64,000 nt of DNA from Bacillus chungangensis. GTDB taxonomy: Bacteria > Bacillota > Bacilli > Bacillales > Bacillaceae_C. Below, one piece after another: positions 28,096-36,301 of this stretch (within the stretch, counting starts at the first letter, position 1; every line of letters starts with the position of its first letter). The notes under the pieces are model-generated. The model was not told the origin of the DNA, did no database searches, and saw only the letters and a list, made by a program, of their open reading frames with translations. A program made the translations under genes and the position numbers. Location: assembly GCF_030812995.1 (NCBI RefSeq), contig NZ_JAUSTT010000024.1, positions 1-64,000 of the forward strand, given 5' to 3'.

Positions 28096-29966
28096 TTTCC
28101 TCTCGAACCGTTCGTGTTAGATAAACCAAATCTTTGCAAACGTTTATAAAAGGTGCTTCTCGGAACATCTAGTAGTTTAGCAGCTAACGATACGTTTCCA
28201 TTTGTTTTCTTCAGTGCCTCAATCATCCTCTCTTTCTGAATTATTTCTCGATAAGAGAGCTCCTGAATGCCATTATTCTGCTGGCTGTATGTTTGTCTAG
28301 GGCTTAGAATCATGGAGTTTACTAATGATATGAGTTGGCTATCATGTAGTTCTTCGTCTTGCATCATGATATGTAGCCTTTCCAATACATTAAATAATTC
28401 ACGGATATTACCAGGCCAAGTGTAGGCTTGTAATGCAGTAAAAAATGCTTGTGGAAATGTGATATGCCAATGATGTTTACGGCAATAAAATCGAACTAAA
28501 TGCGGAATATCCTCCTTGCGTTCGTGTAAAGTCGGAACATATATAGGAAAAACATGAAGGCGATAAAATAAATCTGAACGAAATGTTCCTGCATGGACAA
28601 GCTGTTGTAAATCTTGATGCGTCGCTGAAATAATTCGTACATCTACTGGAATGCTCTGGCTGCTGCCAACTGGTGTTACACTGCGTTCCTGAAGCACTCT
28701 TAATAAAGCAACTTGCATAGATGGCGTGATTTCTCCAATTTCATCAAGAAAAAGAGTTCCTTGATGCGCCTGTTCGAATTTTCCTTTAAAACCATTTCTC
28801 CGTGCACCAGTAAATGCACCTTCTGCATAGCCAAAAAGTTCGCTTTCCATTAATTCTTTTGGAATAGCTCCACAGTTTACAGCTATAAAAGGCCCATTCT
28901 TCCGCTCGCTGTTTTCATGAACCGCTTGGGCAATAACCTCTTTTCCTGTGCCCGTTTTGCCAAAAATCGCAACACTTGCATTTGTTGATGCCACTTTTTT
29001 TATCGCATTTAATGTCTGTTTAAAAGCAGCGCTAGTTCCAGCTTCCCCTCTAAAAGAAAATGACTTTGAAATAAGAACAGAATGTAATGCTTGCGGTTTT
29101 TTCTGTAAATAAAGACAGTGGCCAATTTGCTGATTCGTAATGTTTGAAACAATTGGCGATTTTTTTTGTACTTGATAGCCAGATTGCATGATCTCACTGA
29201 GGTCCATACCGCTCCAGAAAGAAAACTCCTTCCTAATTGGGCGGCTTACTCCAATGATACCTTGCTTTTGATCACAAATAATTGCAGGGATATCGAGATC
29301 CACCATGGCAAAAGATCTTTCAAACAGTTCTACATGCGCTTGTTTTATTCGAGAACGTATTTCTTGTTCAATTGCATATCCGGCAGATATCGCCATGCCA
29401 AGCATATATGGATGAGTCCGCTCTATTGGACAGGTGAAATCTAGAATCCCAACAATGATTCCATCTTCATTTCGAATAGGTACAGCAGCACAACTCCAAG
29501 CATGCGATGAAACAGCATAATGCTCTGCTCCTCTCACCATCATTGATTCTTGCGTCTTTAGCGCTGTTCCAATTGCATTTGTACCGACTTCTTGTTCTGT
29601 CCAGCACACACCCTCGATAAAATTAATTTTTCTCGCTTGCCGCAGCACTTGTTTATTTCCTGATGATGATAAAATGTAACCCTCTGAATCAATAAGCAAA
29701 GCAATCATACCAAGTTCTTCCAAATCAGACTGAATACGATTTATATAACGTACAGCCGTTTCAAGAAAACATGTGCTCTTCTCTCTTTTCGCTTGAAAAA
29801 GCTCATCCGATAGAATTGCTTCTGCTTTTCCTTGATAAGGATTGACACAAGCTTCTTTACAGCGATGCCATGACTCAGCGATTCTTTTATTCAATCGTGA
29901 AGTATCAAGACTGTCTTCGTTGACAAAACGCTTCCATGTGTCTAAAGAAAGTGTCTCCTCTAACAT
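28089..29966 (-). CDS. acoR: Sigma-54-dependent acetoin operon activator AcoR
   Basis: The protein of about 625 residues has an N-terminal sensory part with a GAF-like domain. The central AAA+ domain has Walker A GKTGTGKE near residue 340, the sigma-54 contact loop GAFTGA near 390 and Walker B LFLDEIGE near 415. A C-terminal Fis-type helix-turn-helix follows (NGNVSLAAKLLDVPRSTFYK). It lies downstream of acoABCL, as in B. subtilis, where AcoR with SigL drives the operon. The ATG at 29966 follows AGAGGAGAGGG; an in-frame start seven codons earlier overlaps it. Confidence 0.92.
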   Translation of the reverse strand: MLEETLSLDTWKRFVNEDSLDTSRLNKRIAESWHRCKEACVNPYQGKAEAILSDELFQAKREKSTCFLETAVRYINRIQSDLEELGMIALLIDSEGYILSSSGNKQVLRQARKINFIEGVCWTEQEVGTNAIGTALKTQESMMVRGAEHYAVSSHAWSCAAVPIRNEDGIIVGILDFTCPIERTHPYMLGMAISAGYAIEQEIRSRIKQAHVELFERSFAMVDLDIPAIICDQKQGIIGVSRPIRKEFSFWSGMDLSEIMQSGYQVQKKSPIVSNITNQQIGHCLYLQKKPQALHSVLISKSFSFRGEAGTSAAFKQTLNAIKKVASTNASVAIFGKTGTGKEVIAQAVHENSERKNGPFIAVNCGAIPKELMESELFGYAEGAFTGARRNGFKGKFEQAHQGTLFLDEIGEITPSMQVALLRVLQERSVTPVGSSQSIPVDVRIISATHQDLQQLVHAGTFRSDLFYRLHVFPIYVPTLHERKEDIPHLVRFYCRKHHWHITFPQAFFTALQAYTWPGNIRELFNVLERLHIMMQDEELHDSQLISLVNSMILSPRQTYSQQNNGIQELSYREIIQKERMIEALKKTNGNVSLAAKLLDVPRSTFYKRLQRFGLSNTNGSRGKR

Positions 29967-30301
29967 GCTTCCCTCTCCTCTTGTCATAATGAAGTAAAAC
30001 TATATATTTAAATATTCTGAAATAATATATAATGAAGGAAAATCATCCTAGTTTTTGTCACTTTATTTTTTCTTTTATTCCACTTGTCGATTTGTTCCAT
30101 CTTACAAGACAAGGAAAGCTTCCACAGTTGATATCGCTGTTTTTCTATGACACCTGCTTTAAGATAATATGCTTCTTATTTCATCATAAAACAAAAATAA
30201 AGCGTTTTCAACAAGATAACACAGCACCTTTTGCCAAATTTGTTAAAGTTTCAGGCGCTAAAAGGAAAAGAGCGGTCATGTCAACCGCCCTTGTATTTTG
30301 G
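29967..30301. other. acoL-acoR intergenic region with terminator (30268-30292)
   Basis: On the minus strand GGGCGGTT-N5-GACCGCTC followed by TTTTCCTTTT lies just past the acoL stop and should end the acoABCL transcript. The remaining AT-rich sequence presumably holds the acoR promoter, which I could not place with confidence. Confidence 0.6.
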
Positions 30302-31684
30302 TTATATATGAATGGCCTGTCCAGTTGCTTGAAGCAACGCTTCCTGTACTGCTTCGGATAATGTAGGATGGGCAGTGATCCATTGCTCTAAGCTATCGAG
30401 CGTTAATTCTAAATGAAGCATCAAAGTGCCTTGTCCAATTAACTCAGTGGCGCGTGGACCTACTATCGTCATACCAACAATTTCTTGATATGTTCTTTCA
30501 ACGATGACTTTTACTTTCCCAACCGGCTCTCCTAAAATAAAGGCTCTTCCATTCGCGGCAAAAGAACATTCACCAATTAAAACCTCATCACCATACTGTT
30601 TTCTTGCTTGCGTTTCTGTTAAACCGATACTTGCAATTTCTGGCGTCGAATAAATACAGCGAGGAACCGCATGATAATTTACACTAGCCTGTATTCCACA
30701 AGCATGCAAAGCGGCTATTTTCCCTTCATGAAAAGCAACATGTGCCAGCTGCTGGCCACCTATCACATCGCCACAAGCATATATATGGGAAATATTCGTT
30801 TGCATTTGTTCATTCACTATAATGCCTTTTTCGTTAAAATGAAGGCCAATGTTATCTAAATCTAAGTTTTCGACCCTAGGCTTTCTTCCAACAGAAAGAA
30901 GCACATAATCGGCAATTTGCTCATGATTTTCGCCTCGATGTTCAAATATAACTTTCTGTTCTGATTGTATTAGCTCCTTTAAGATTGCAGATGTATAAAC
31001 ATGAACACCATCTTCTTTTAATTTCGCTTCTAGTATCGCCGCGATGTCTTTATCTTCACCCGGCAACAGTTGATCAGCTGCTTCGACGATTGTAACCTTC
31101 GTTCCCATTCTGCTATAAATACTAGCAAATTCACAGCCGATTACGCCGCCGCCAACGATGAAAAGTGTTGAAGGAATACTGGCAAACATCAATGCTTGCC
31201 TACTATGAATAATCCATTTATCATCAAAAGCTGCAATTGGAAGCGCTGCAGGTGTGGAACCTGTAGCGATAATAATTCGATCCGCTTCAATTCTTTCTTC
31301 CATATCTTCTGTTACGACTTTCACACAAGAATCGGTTAAAAATGAAGCGCTTCCCGTCTTAACTGTAATTTTATTTTTCCTCATAAGATAGTGAATCCCT
31401 TGTACGAGTTGATCGACTATTCCATTTTTAAACAGCTGTACTTGCGGCCAATCGATTTGTATTTGCTCCACTGGAAGTTTCACACCAAATGTGCTTGTGT
31501 GCTTCATTTTTTCAAAAAGATCTGCACTTTCTAATAATGATTTTGTTGGCATGCAGCCTTCATTTAAACATGTACCTCCAAGTTCATGCTCCTCAATCAA
31601 GATCACCTCGTGTGCTTGGCGGGCGGCCGTAATAGCCGCCACATATCCTGCTGGACCACCACCAATAATGACAATTTTTCGCAA
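30302..31684 (-). CDS. acoL: Acetoin dehydrogenase complex E3, dihydrolipoyl dehydrogenase
   Basis: The 460-residue flavoprotein reoxidises the lipoyl group with NAD+. It has an N-terminal FAD site GGGPAGYVAAI, the redox-active disulfide in GGTCLNEGCMPTK near residue 37, the NAD site VGGGVIGCEFASIYSRMG near 178, and the C-terminal dimer motif AHPTLSE near 438. The start is TTG, 9 bases after TAGGAG. It is the last structural gene of the aco operon. On sequence alone it could serve pyruvate or branched-chain complexes; context makes acetoin the choice. Confidence 0.92.
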   Translation of the reverse strand: MRKIVIIGGGPAGYVAAITAARQAHEVILIEEHELGGTCLNEGCMPTKSLLESADLFEKMKHTSTFGVKLPVEQIQIDWPQVQLFKNGIVDQLVQGIHYLMRKNKITVKTGSASFLTDSCVKVVTEDMEERIEADRIIIATGSTPAALPIAAFDDKWIIHSRQALMFASIPSTLFIVGGGVIGCEFASIYSRMGTKVTIVEAADQLLPGEDKDIAAILEAKLKEDGVHVYTSAILKELIQSEQKVIFEHRGENHEQIADYVLLSVGRKPRVENLDLDNIGLHFNEKGIIVNEQMQTNISHIYACGDVIGGQQLAHVAFHEGKIAALHACGIQASVNYHAVPRCIYSTPEIASIGLTETQARKQYGDEVLIGECSFAANGRAFILGEPVGKVKVIVERTYQEIVGMTIVGPRATELIGQGTLMLHLELTLDSLEQWITAHPTLSEAVQEALLQATGQAIHI

Positions 31685-31791
31685 AACTTATCACTCCTAT
31701 CTGCACTACTTCGTCAAAGGGTGGAGCTATCGTATACGTAAAACCTAAGATATGAGACGTTTATTTTTTTGAAAAACACAACATTCATCTT

Positions 31792-33006
31792 TTACAAAAG
31801 CAAGGCATGTGGCTCTTCCAACAATTGCACTACCGTCTTGAGAAATGCTGCTGCTGGAGCACCATCTAAAACGCGATGATCAAACGTCAAGCTTAGTGGC
31901 AAATAGCTGCGTTTTTCAATATTTTCACCGATAAAAGCAGGACGGACTTCAATCGCTCCGACACCGAGAATCCCTGTTTCTGGTGGATTTAATATTGGTG
32001 TAAAATGTTCAATGCCATATGCGCCTAAATTTGAAATTGTAAAAGTAGAACCAGCCATTTCTTCACTTTCAAGTGTTCCTTCTCTTGCCTTTTGCGCTAA
32101 CAATTTTATTTGTTGAGATATGTGAAGCAAGGAAGCTTGTTCAGCATGCTTGATAACAGGCACAACTAAACCATTTTCTAAAGCGACTGCGATGCCAAGA
32201 TGAATGTTGGCAAATTGTTGAATATGCTCATTAACATATGCGCTATTCATTTGTTCGTGTTTTTGCAAAGAGAGTACAACTGCTTTCGCAATAAAATCGG
32301 TTATCGTTAATTTGTTGTGATGGTTTTTTTCAGCGATGCTCGTTAATTTCCTTTGTAATGCTTGCAATTCAGTAACATCGGCTTTGCTATTGAGTGTTAA
32401 TTGCGCTGTATGTTGGATACTCGTATACATTCTATCTGCAATTACTTTGCGCATCCCTTCTACTTTTAATTGTTTGCTTGCTTCAACTGCAGCTGCTTTC
32501 ATTTCTCCTTTTTCAGCATCATTTTGCGCTAATGCTTCTGTCACATCTTCTTTTGTAATTCTGCCTTGTGGTCCAGTCCCATGAATATGCTCGATGGACA
32601 GCCCAGCAGCTTCCGCCATTTTTCGAGCAACAGGAGAAATTTTAATCTTTCCATTACTTGCTTGATTTGTAGCTTTCTTTCGTTTTTTATCGATTTCAAC
32701 CGTTGCAGCTATCTCTTGGTGTTCTGTTGCTTGTGTTGCAGGATCAGGCTGCGATGGAACCTGTTCATTTTTATTTCCTATATAGCCGATTACAGCCCCA
32801 GGCGGAACACCTATCCCTTCCGAAACAGATATATCGATTATCGTACCATCTGCAGGTGCTTCTATTTCTGCTTCAATTTTCTCTGATTGAATGCTGGCAA
32901 TTAGCTCCCCTTTTTTTACTGTATCACCGACTTTTTTATGCCAAATTGCGACGGTTCCTTCTTTCATCGCCATCCCCATTTTCGGCATGATGATTTCAAC
33001 TGCCAT
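31792..33006 (-). CDS. acoC: Acetoin dehydrogenase complex E2, dihydrolipoamide acetyltransferase
   Basis: The 404-residue protein has one N-terminal lipoyl domain (lipoylated Lys in QSEKIEAEIE near residue 43), an Ala/Gln-rich linker, a peripheral subunit-binding domain (ISPVARKMAEAAGLS near 123) and a C-terminal catalytic domain ending with DHRVLDGAPAAAFL, the HxxxDG acyltransferase site. It transfers the acetyl group released from acetoin to CoA. An AAGGGAGG site precedes the ATG. It is in the aco operon between E1-beta and E3. Confidence 0.93.
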   Translation of the reverse strand: MAVEIIMPKMGMAMKEGTVAIWHKKVGDTVKKGELIASIQSEKIEAEIEAPADGTIIDISVSEGIGVPPGAVIGYIGNKNEQVPSQPDPATQATEHQEIAATVEIDKKRKKATNQASNGKIKISPVARKMAEAAGLSIEHIHGTGPQGRITKEDVTEALAQNDAEKGEMKAAAVEASKQLKVEGMRKVIADRMYTSIQHTAQLTLNSKADVTELQALQRKLTSIAEKNHHNKLTITDFIAKAVVLSLQKHEQMNSAYVNEHIQQFANIHLGIAVALENGLVVPVIKHAEQASLLHISQQIKLLAQKAREGTLESEEMAGSTFTISNLGAYGIEHFTPILNPPETGILGVGAIEVRPAFIGENIEKRSYLPLSLTFDHRVLDGAPAAAFLKTVVQLLEEPHALLL

Positions 33007-33107
33007 GATTAAAACCTCCCTTATAGCTTTAGCTTTGCTGTTCCTAGCGTTGCAAACCTTTGCAACATCTATTGATTGAAGACAAAAGACCCGCTCCCTT
33101 TATGGAC

Positions 33108-34136
33108 TTATACGAGGGACTCTTCTCCAATCATTTCTGAGACAGCAGCAATTACTTTTTCCGGTGTTGGCAAATATATATCTTCTAATGGTGGTGAAAA
33201 TGGCACAGGCGTATGCGGAGCTGTAACCCTTTTTATAGGTGCATCTAAATGATCAAAGCCTTTGTCCGCAACGAGTGCTGCAATATCAGTTGCAATGCTG
33301 CAGCGTGGATTCGCCTCATCAATGACAAGCAAGCGATTTGTTTTTTCAACGGATGATAAAATCGTTTCTTCATCAAGAGGCGATAAACTTCTTGGATCAA
33401 CAATTTCTACTTCCAGCCCTTTTTGAGCAAGATGCTCTGCAGCTTGGATTGCTGTGTGTACTTGTTTTCCAATGGCAACAATTGTTAAGTCAGTACCAGC
33501 TCGTTTCACATCTGCTTTCCCTAACGGAATCGTATAATAATCTTCCGGAACATCTCCAGTCATGTTATACAATGTCTTATCTTCAAAAAAGACGACTGGA
33601 TCATTATCTTCAATTGCAGCTAGCAACAGCCCTTTTGCATCATACGGTGTGGAAGGGACTACTACTTTAATGCCCGGAATGCTTGTAAACAGAGCGTACA
33701 AACTTTGTGAATGCTGGGCGGCCGCGCGAAATCCTGCCCCGTGGGTTGTACGTATCGTAACTGGCACTTGGGCTTTTCCGCCAAACATGTAACGAAATTT
33801 GGCTCCTTGATTCATCACTTGATCTAAACATGTGCCGATAAAATCATTAAACATCAATTCAGCAATTGGCCGTAAACCTGTTGCCGCTGCAGCCATTGCG
33901 GCTCCAATATAGCCAGCTTCAGAAATAGGGGTATCGATAATTCGTTCACGGCCAAATTCTTGAACAAGTCCTTTTGTAACACCTAATACACCACCCCATG
34001 CTTCATCGTCTTGAAGATGATCTACATTCGCTCCTCCAGCAACGTCTTCTCCAAGGAGGATAACATCTTGATCTTTCCGCATTGCTAATTTCATTGCCTC
34101 ATTAATTGCTTTTGACATCATTAATTTTCTGGTCAT
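33108..34136 (-). CDS. acoB: Acetoin dehydrogenase E1 component, beta subunit
   Basis: The 342-residue beta subunit of the thiamine-diphosphate E1 enzyme shows LGEDVAGGANVDH near residue 27, DTPISEAGYIGAAMAAAATG near 90, a FRAAAQHSQSLYAL motif near 151 and the C-terminal transketolase domain. With AcoA it cleaves acetoin to acetaldehyde and an acetyl group. The start follows GGGGAGGG. It lies 15 bases after acoA. Confidence 0.92.
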   Translation of the reverse strand: MTRKLMMSKAINEAMKLAMRKDQDVILLGEDVAGGANVDHLQDDEAWGGVLGVTKGLVQEFGRERIIDTPISEAGYIGAAMAAAATGLRPIAELMFNDFIGTCLDQVMNQGAKFRYMFGGKAQVPVTIRTTHGAGFRAAAQHSQSLYALFTSIPGIKVVVPSTPYDAKGLLLAAIEDNDPVVFFEDKTLYNMTGDVPEDYYTIPLGKADVKRAGTDLTIVAIGKQVHTAIQAAEHLAQKGLEVEIVDPRSLSPLDEETILSSVEKTNRLLVIDEANPRCSIATDIAALVADKGFDHLDAPIKRVTAPHTPVPFSPPLEDIYLPTPEKVIAAVSEMIGEESLV

Positions 34137-34151
34137 TGTTTTTCCCTCCCC

Positions 34152-35150
34152 TTATTCATACGAGACATATACATCTTCTAAAAGCTCCGATTCCTCTGGA
34201 TAGGCACTATTATCCGCAAAGCTTACAGCCTGTTCCATCGCTTTTTCTACTGTTTCTTCTATCTTCATTATTTCATTTTCTGTTAGCGTATTTTTTGCCA
34301 GCAATTGTTTCCTAAAAAGCTGAATGGCATCTTTTTCGAAAAGATGTTCTTCTTTCTCTTGATCAGTCTTATACTTTTGCGCATCTCCTTCAAAATGGCC
34401 GTAATTTCGATATGTTACACATTCAATAAGTGACGGCCCTTCCCCATTTCGAGCCCTTTCAATTGCCTCTTTAGCTGCTTGATAAACGGCGATAACATCT
34501 TTGCCGTCAACACGAACACCAGGAATACTATAAGCAGCGGCGCGATCGGCAATTGTTTTACAACTGGAAGCATATGTGAACGGAGTTGCTTCACCATAGC
34601 CATTATTTTCAGCGATAAATACAACGGGCAGCTTTAACACCGCAGCAAGGTTTATCCCTTCGTGAAAAGTTCCCTCATTATTTGCACCATCGCCAAAAAA
34701 GCAAACGCTTACAGCATTCGTCTTTTTATACTTCGCTGTCAATGCTGAACCGCAAGCAAGTGGGAAACCGCCTCCAACGATTCCATTGGCGCCAAGCATT
34801 CCCTTATCCAAATCTGCAATATGCATTGAACCGCCTTTGCCTTTACAAAGGCCTGTCGCCTTGCCAAATATCTCTGCCATCATTCCATTCAAATCGCAGC
34901 CCTTCGCGATGCAATGACCATGTCCACGATGTGTACTCGTAATGCTGTCCTCATTGTTAAGATGTGCACATACTCCAACAGCAATTGCTTCTTCTCCAGC
35001 ATATAAATGGACAAAACCTGGTAAATTCCCTTTTGCAAATAACTCATGCACCTTGTCTTCAAACAGGCGAATTTCCAACATTTTCTTGTACATCCAGCGA
35101 GATTTTTCTTGATTTGATAATACTTCCATTTCTTTTGTTTTTTTCAACAT
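34152..35150 (-). CDS. acoA: Acetoin dehydrogenase E1 component, alpha subunit
   Basis: The subunit of about 332 residues carries the thiamine-diphosphate motif GDGANNEGTFHEGINLAAVL (around residue 152) through ENNGYGEATP and the HRGHGHCIAKG region near 75. It is the first gene of acoABCL. The frame extends to 35186, but the ATG at 35150 follows AGGAGG at ideal spacing. A sigma-54 promoter about 200 bases upstream and AcoR downstream indicate acetoin-induced expression. Confidence 0.92.
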   Translation of the reverse strand: MLKKTKEMEVLSNQEKSRWMYKKMLEIRLFEDKVHELFAKGNLPGFVHLYAGEEAIAVGVCAHLNNEDSITSTHRGHGHCIAKGCDLNGMMAEIFGKATGLCKGKGGSMHIADLDKGMLGANGIVGGGFPLACGSALTAKYKKTNAVSVCFFGDGANNEGTFHEGINLAAVLKLPVVFIAENNGYGEATPFTYASSCKTIADRAAAYSIPGVRVDGKDVIAVYQAAKEAIERARNGEGPSLIECVTYRNYGHFEGDAQKYKTDQEKEEHLFEKDAIQLFRKQLLAKNTLTENEIMKIEETVEKAMEQAVSFADNSAYPEESELLEDVYVSYE

Positions 35151-35239
35151 CTCCAACCTCCTGTTCTTTTCGTCTTCAGGCCTCACTTTCCATCATACGA
35201 GTAAACATTTCTTTTCATTCCTCGATGTTGAAGTGCGGC

Positions 35240-35253
35240 TTAAAACGCGTCCA
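35240..35253 (-). promoter_or_regulatory. Candidate cre (CcpA) site in the acoA leader
   Basis: TTAAAACGCGTCCA (plus-strand reading) matches 12 of 14 positions of the cre consensus TGWAARCGYTWNCW. It lies between the sigma-54 promoter and acoA, where CcpA could block elongation. This fits known glucose repression of aco genes. Confidence 0.4.
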
Positions 35254-35353
35254 CTTTCTTGCTGTGCAGCTTCACTTCATAATGAAGCGAAAAATGAGTT
35301 TGCTATCTTAATAAGCGTTCATACTCATCTTTCATCCTTCACTACATGATATA

Positions 35354-35370
35354 AGCAAATATCGTGCCAA
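35354..35370 (-). promoter_or_regulatory. Sigma-54 (-24/-12) promoter of acoABCL
   Basis: The minus-strand sequence TTGGCACGATATTTGCT is a complete match to the sigma-54 consensus TTGGCACG-N4-TTGCW. It places the start site near 35342, giving a leader of about 190 bases before acoA. Confidence 0.88.
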
Positions 35371-35431
35371 CTTAAAAAGGCTAAAAGGTAGAGGTTTAAC
35401 TTTCATAGACGACTTCGTTGAAGGAACAAAA

Positions 35432-35457
35432 TGAGACACCTTTCTCAAAATGTCTCT
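35432..35457. promoter_or_regulatory. Inverted repeat upstream of the sigma-54 promoter (candidate AcoR site)
   Basis: GAGACA-N12-TGTCTC (35433-35456) is centred about 100 bases upstream of the expected start site, the usual place for an enhancer-binding activator. A weak terminator is the alternative reading. Confidence 0.45.
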
Positions 35458-35502
35458 TATTGTCTACTGATGATGAATGAAAACTCAAGGCAGAAAAAGA
35501 GG

Positions 35503-35783
35503 ATAAAGTGAAACTTCCATCAGTGGGGGTTTTCTATCATCCCCCACTGATAAGAAGTAGAACAAAGGCTAAGATCACAACGTCCTGTTGCAACGCCTTT
35601 GTAACCGACATCCTCGAAAAAGAAAAGCACTTTTTCTTCTTGCGATGTTGATTCAAGAAACTTTCCTTATCCTGTCGGCCCGAACCAATTGGACATTTGA
35701 CTTTCAGTTGTCCCCCACTAGACTTCTTGATTACTCTAACTCTTGAGGTGGAGGCCTTACTGCCAGTTAGATGTGGGATAAAA
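35503..35783 (+). repeat. Hairpin repeat family, near-complete copy
   Basis: It starts ATAAAGTGAAACTTCCATCA and ends AGATGTGGGATAAA. The first hairpin ATCAGTGGGGG / CCCCCACTGAT is perfect. Then come ACAAAGGC to GCCTTTGT, CGACATCCTCGAAAAAG to CTTTTTCTTCTTGCGATGTTG, CTTATCCTGTCGGCCCGAACC and the closing stem. It separates the aco promoter from the nrdDG terminator. Confidence 0.85.
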
Positions 35784-35786
35784 AAA

Positions 35787-35831
35787 CACATTATTTCAGC
35801 TTTTTCAGATGAAATGAAGCTGAAATAATGT
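35787..35831 (-). terminator. Terminator of nrdDG
   Basis: ACATTATTTCAGCTT pairs with AAGCTGAAATAATGT; on the minus strand it is followed by GTTTTTTTA. It lies about 20 bases after the nrdG stop. Confidence 0.88.
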
Positions 35832-35851
35832 GAGAGATCATTTTATACATG

Positions 35852-36301
35852 TTAATGGAGTTCTATAATACGTTGGTTCGAACTTCCTCTATAAGGTAAA
35901 GATAGATCACGTAATTCTAAAATAAAGGGACCGTCTACGAGCACATCACATAATGATAAAAGTTGATGTTTGTATACATCTTTAGATGACTGCAGCTCTT
36001 CCATTGTGTACCCAGTGTAAATCCAGATGTTTTTGCCTAACTTTTTTATTTCTTTGGCGAGCGGGACGATTTTTTTTGCCTGTATGAAAGGGTCGCCTCC
36101 TGAAAAAGTCACATTCGCTAACGGATTGGAACTAACTTCTGCCATAATGTCCTCAACTGTTAAATCCGTTCCATTTTTCATATTCCAGCTTTGAGGGTTA
36201 TGGCAGCCGTTGCAGCGATGAGGGCAGCCAGCAAAAAAGATGACCGTTCGTAAACCTGGACCGTCAACAACAGAATCATGAAGAATATTCATCACTTTCA
36301 T
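35852..36301 (-). CDS. nrdG: Anaerobic ribonucleotide reductase activating protein
   Basis: The 149-residue radical-SAM enzyme installs the glycyl radical on NrdD. The CxxxCxxC iron-sulfur motif is seen as GCPHRCNGCHNP near residue 29, followed by the SAM-binding FSGGDPF near 66. Its ATG overlaps the nrdD stop by 4 bases, so synthesis is coupled. The size is typical for NrdG. Confidence 0.94.
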   Translation of the reverse strand: MKVMNILHDSVVDGPGLRTVIFFAGCPHRCNGCHNPQSWNMKNGTDLTVEDIMAEVSSNPLANVTFSGGDPFIQAKKIVPLAKEIKKLGKNIWIYTGYTMEELQSSKDVYKHQLLSLCDVLVDGPFILELRDLSLPYRGSSNQRIIELH

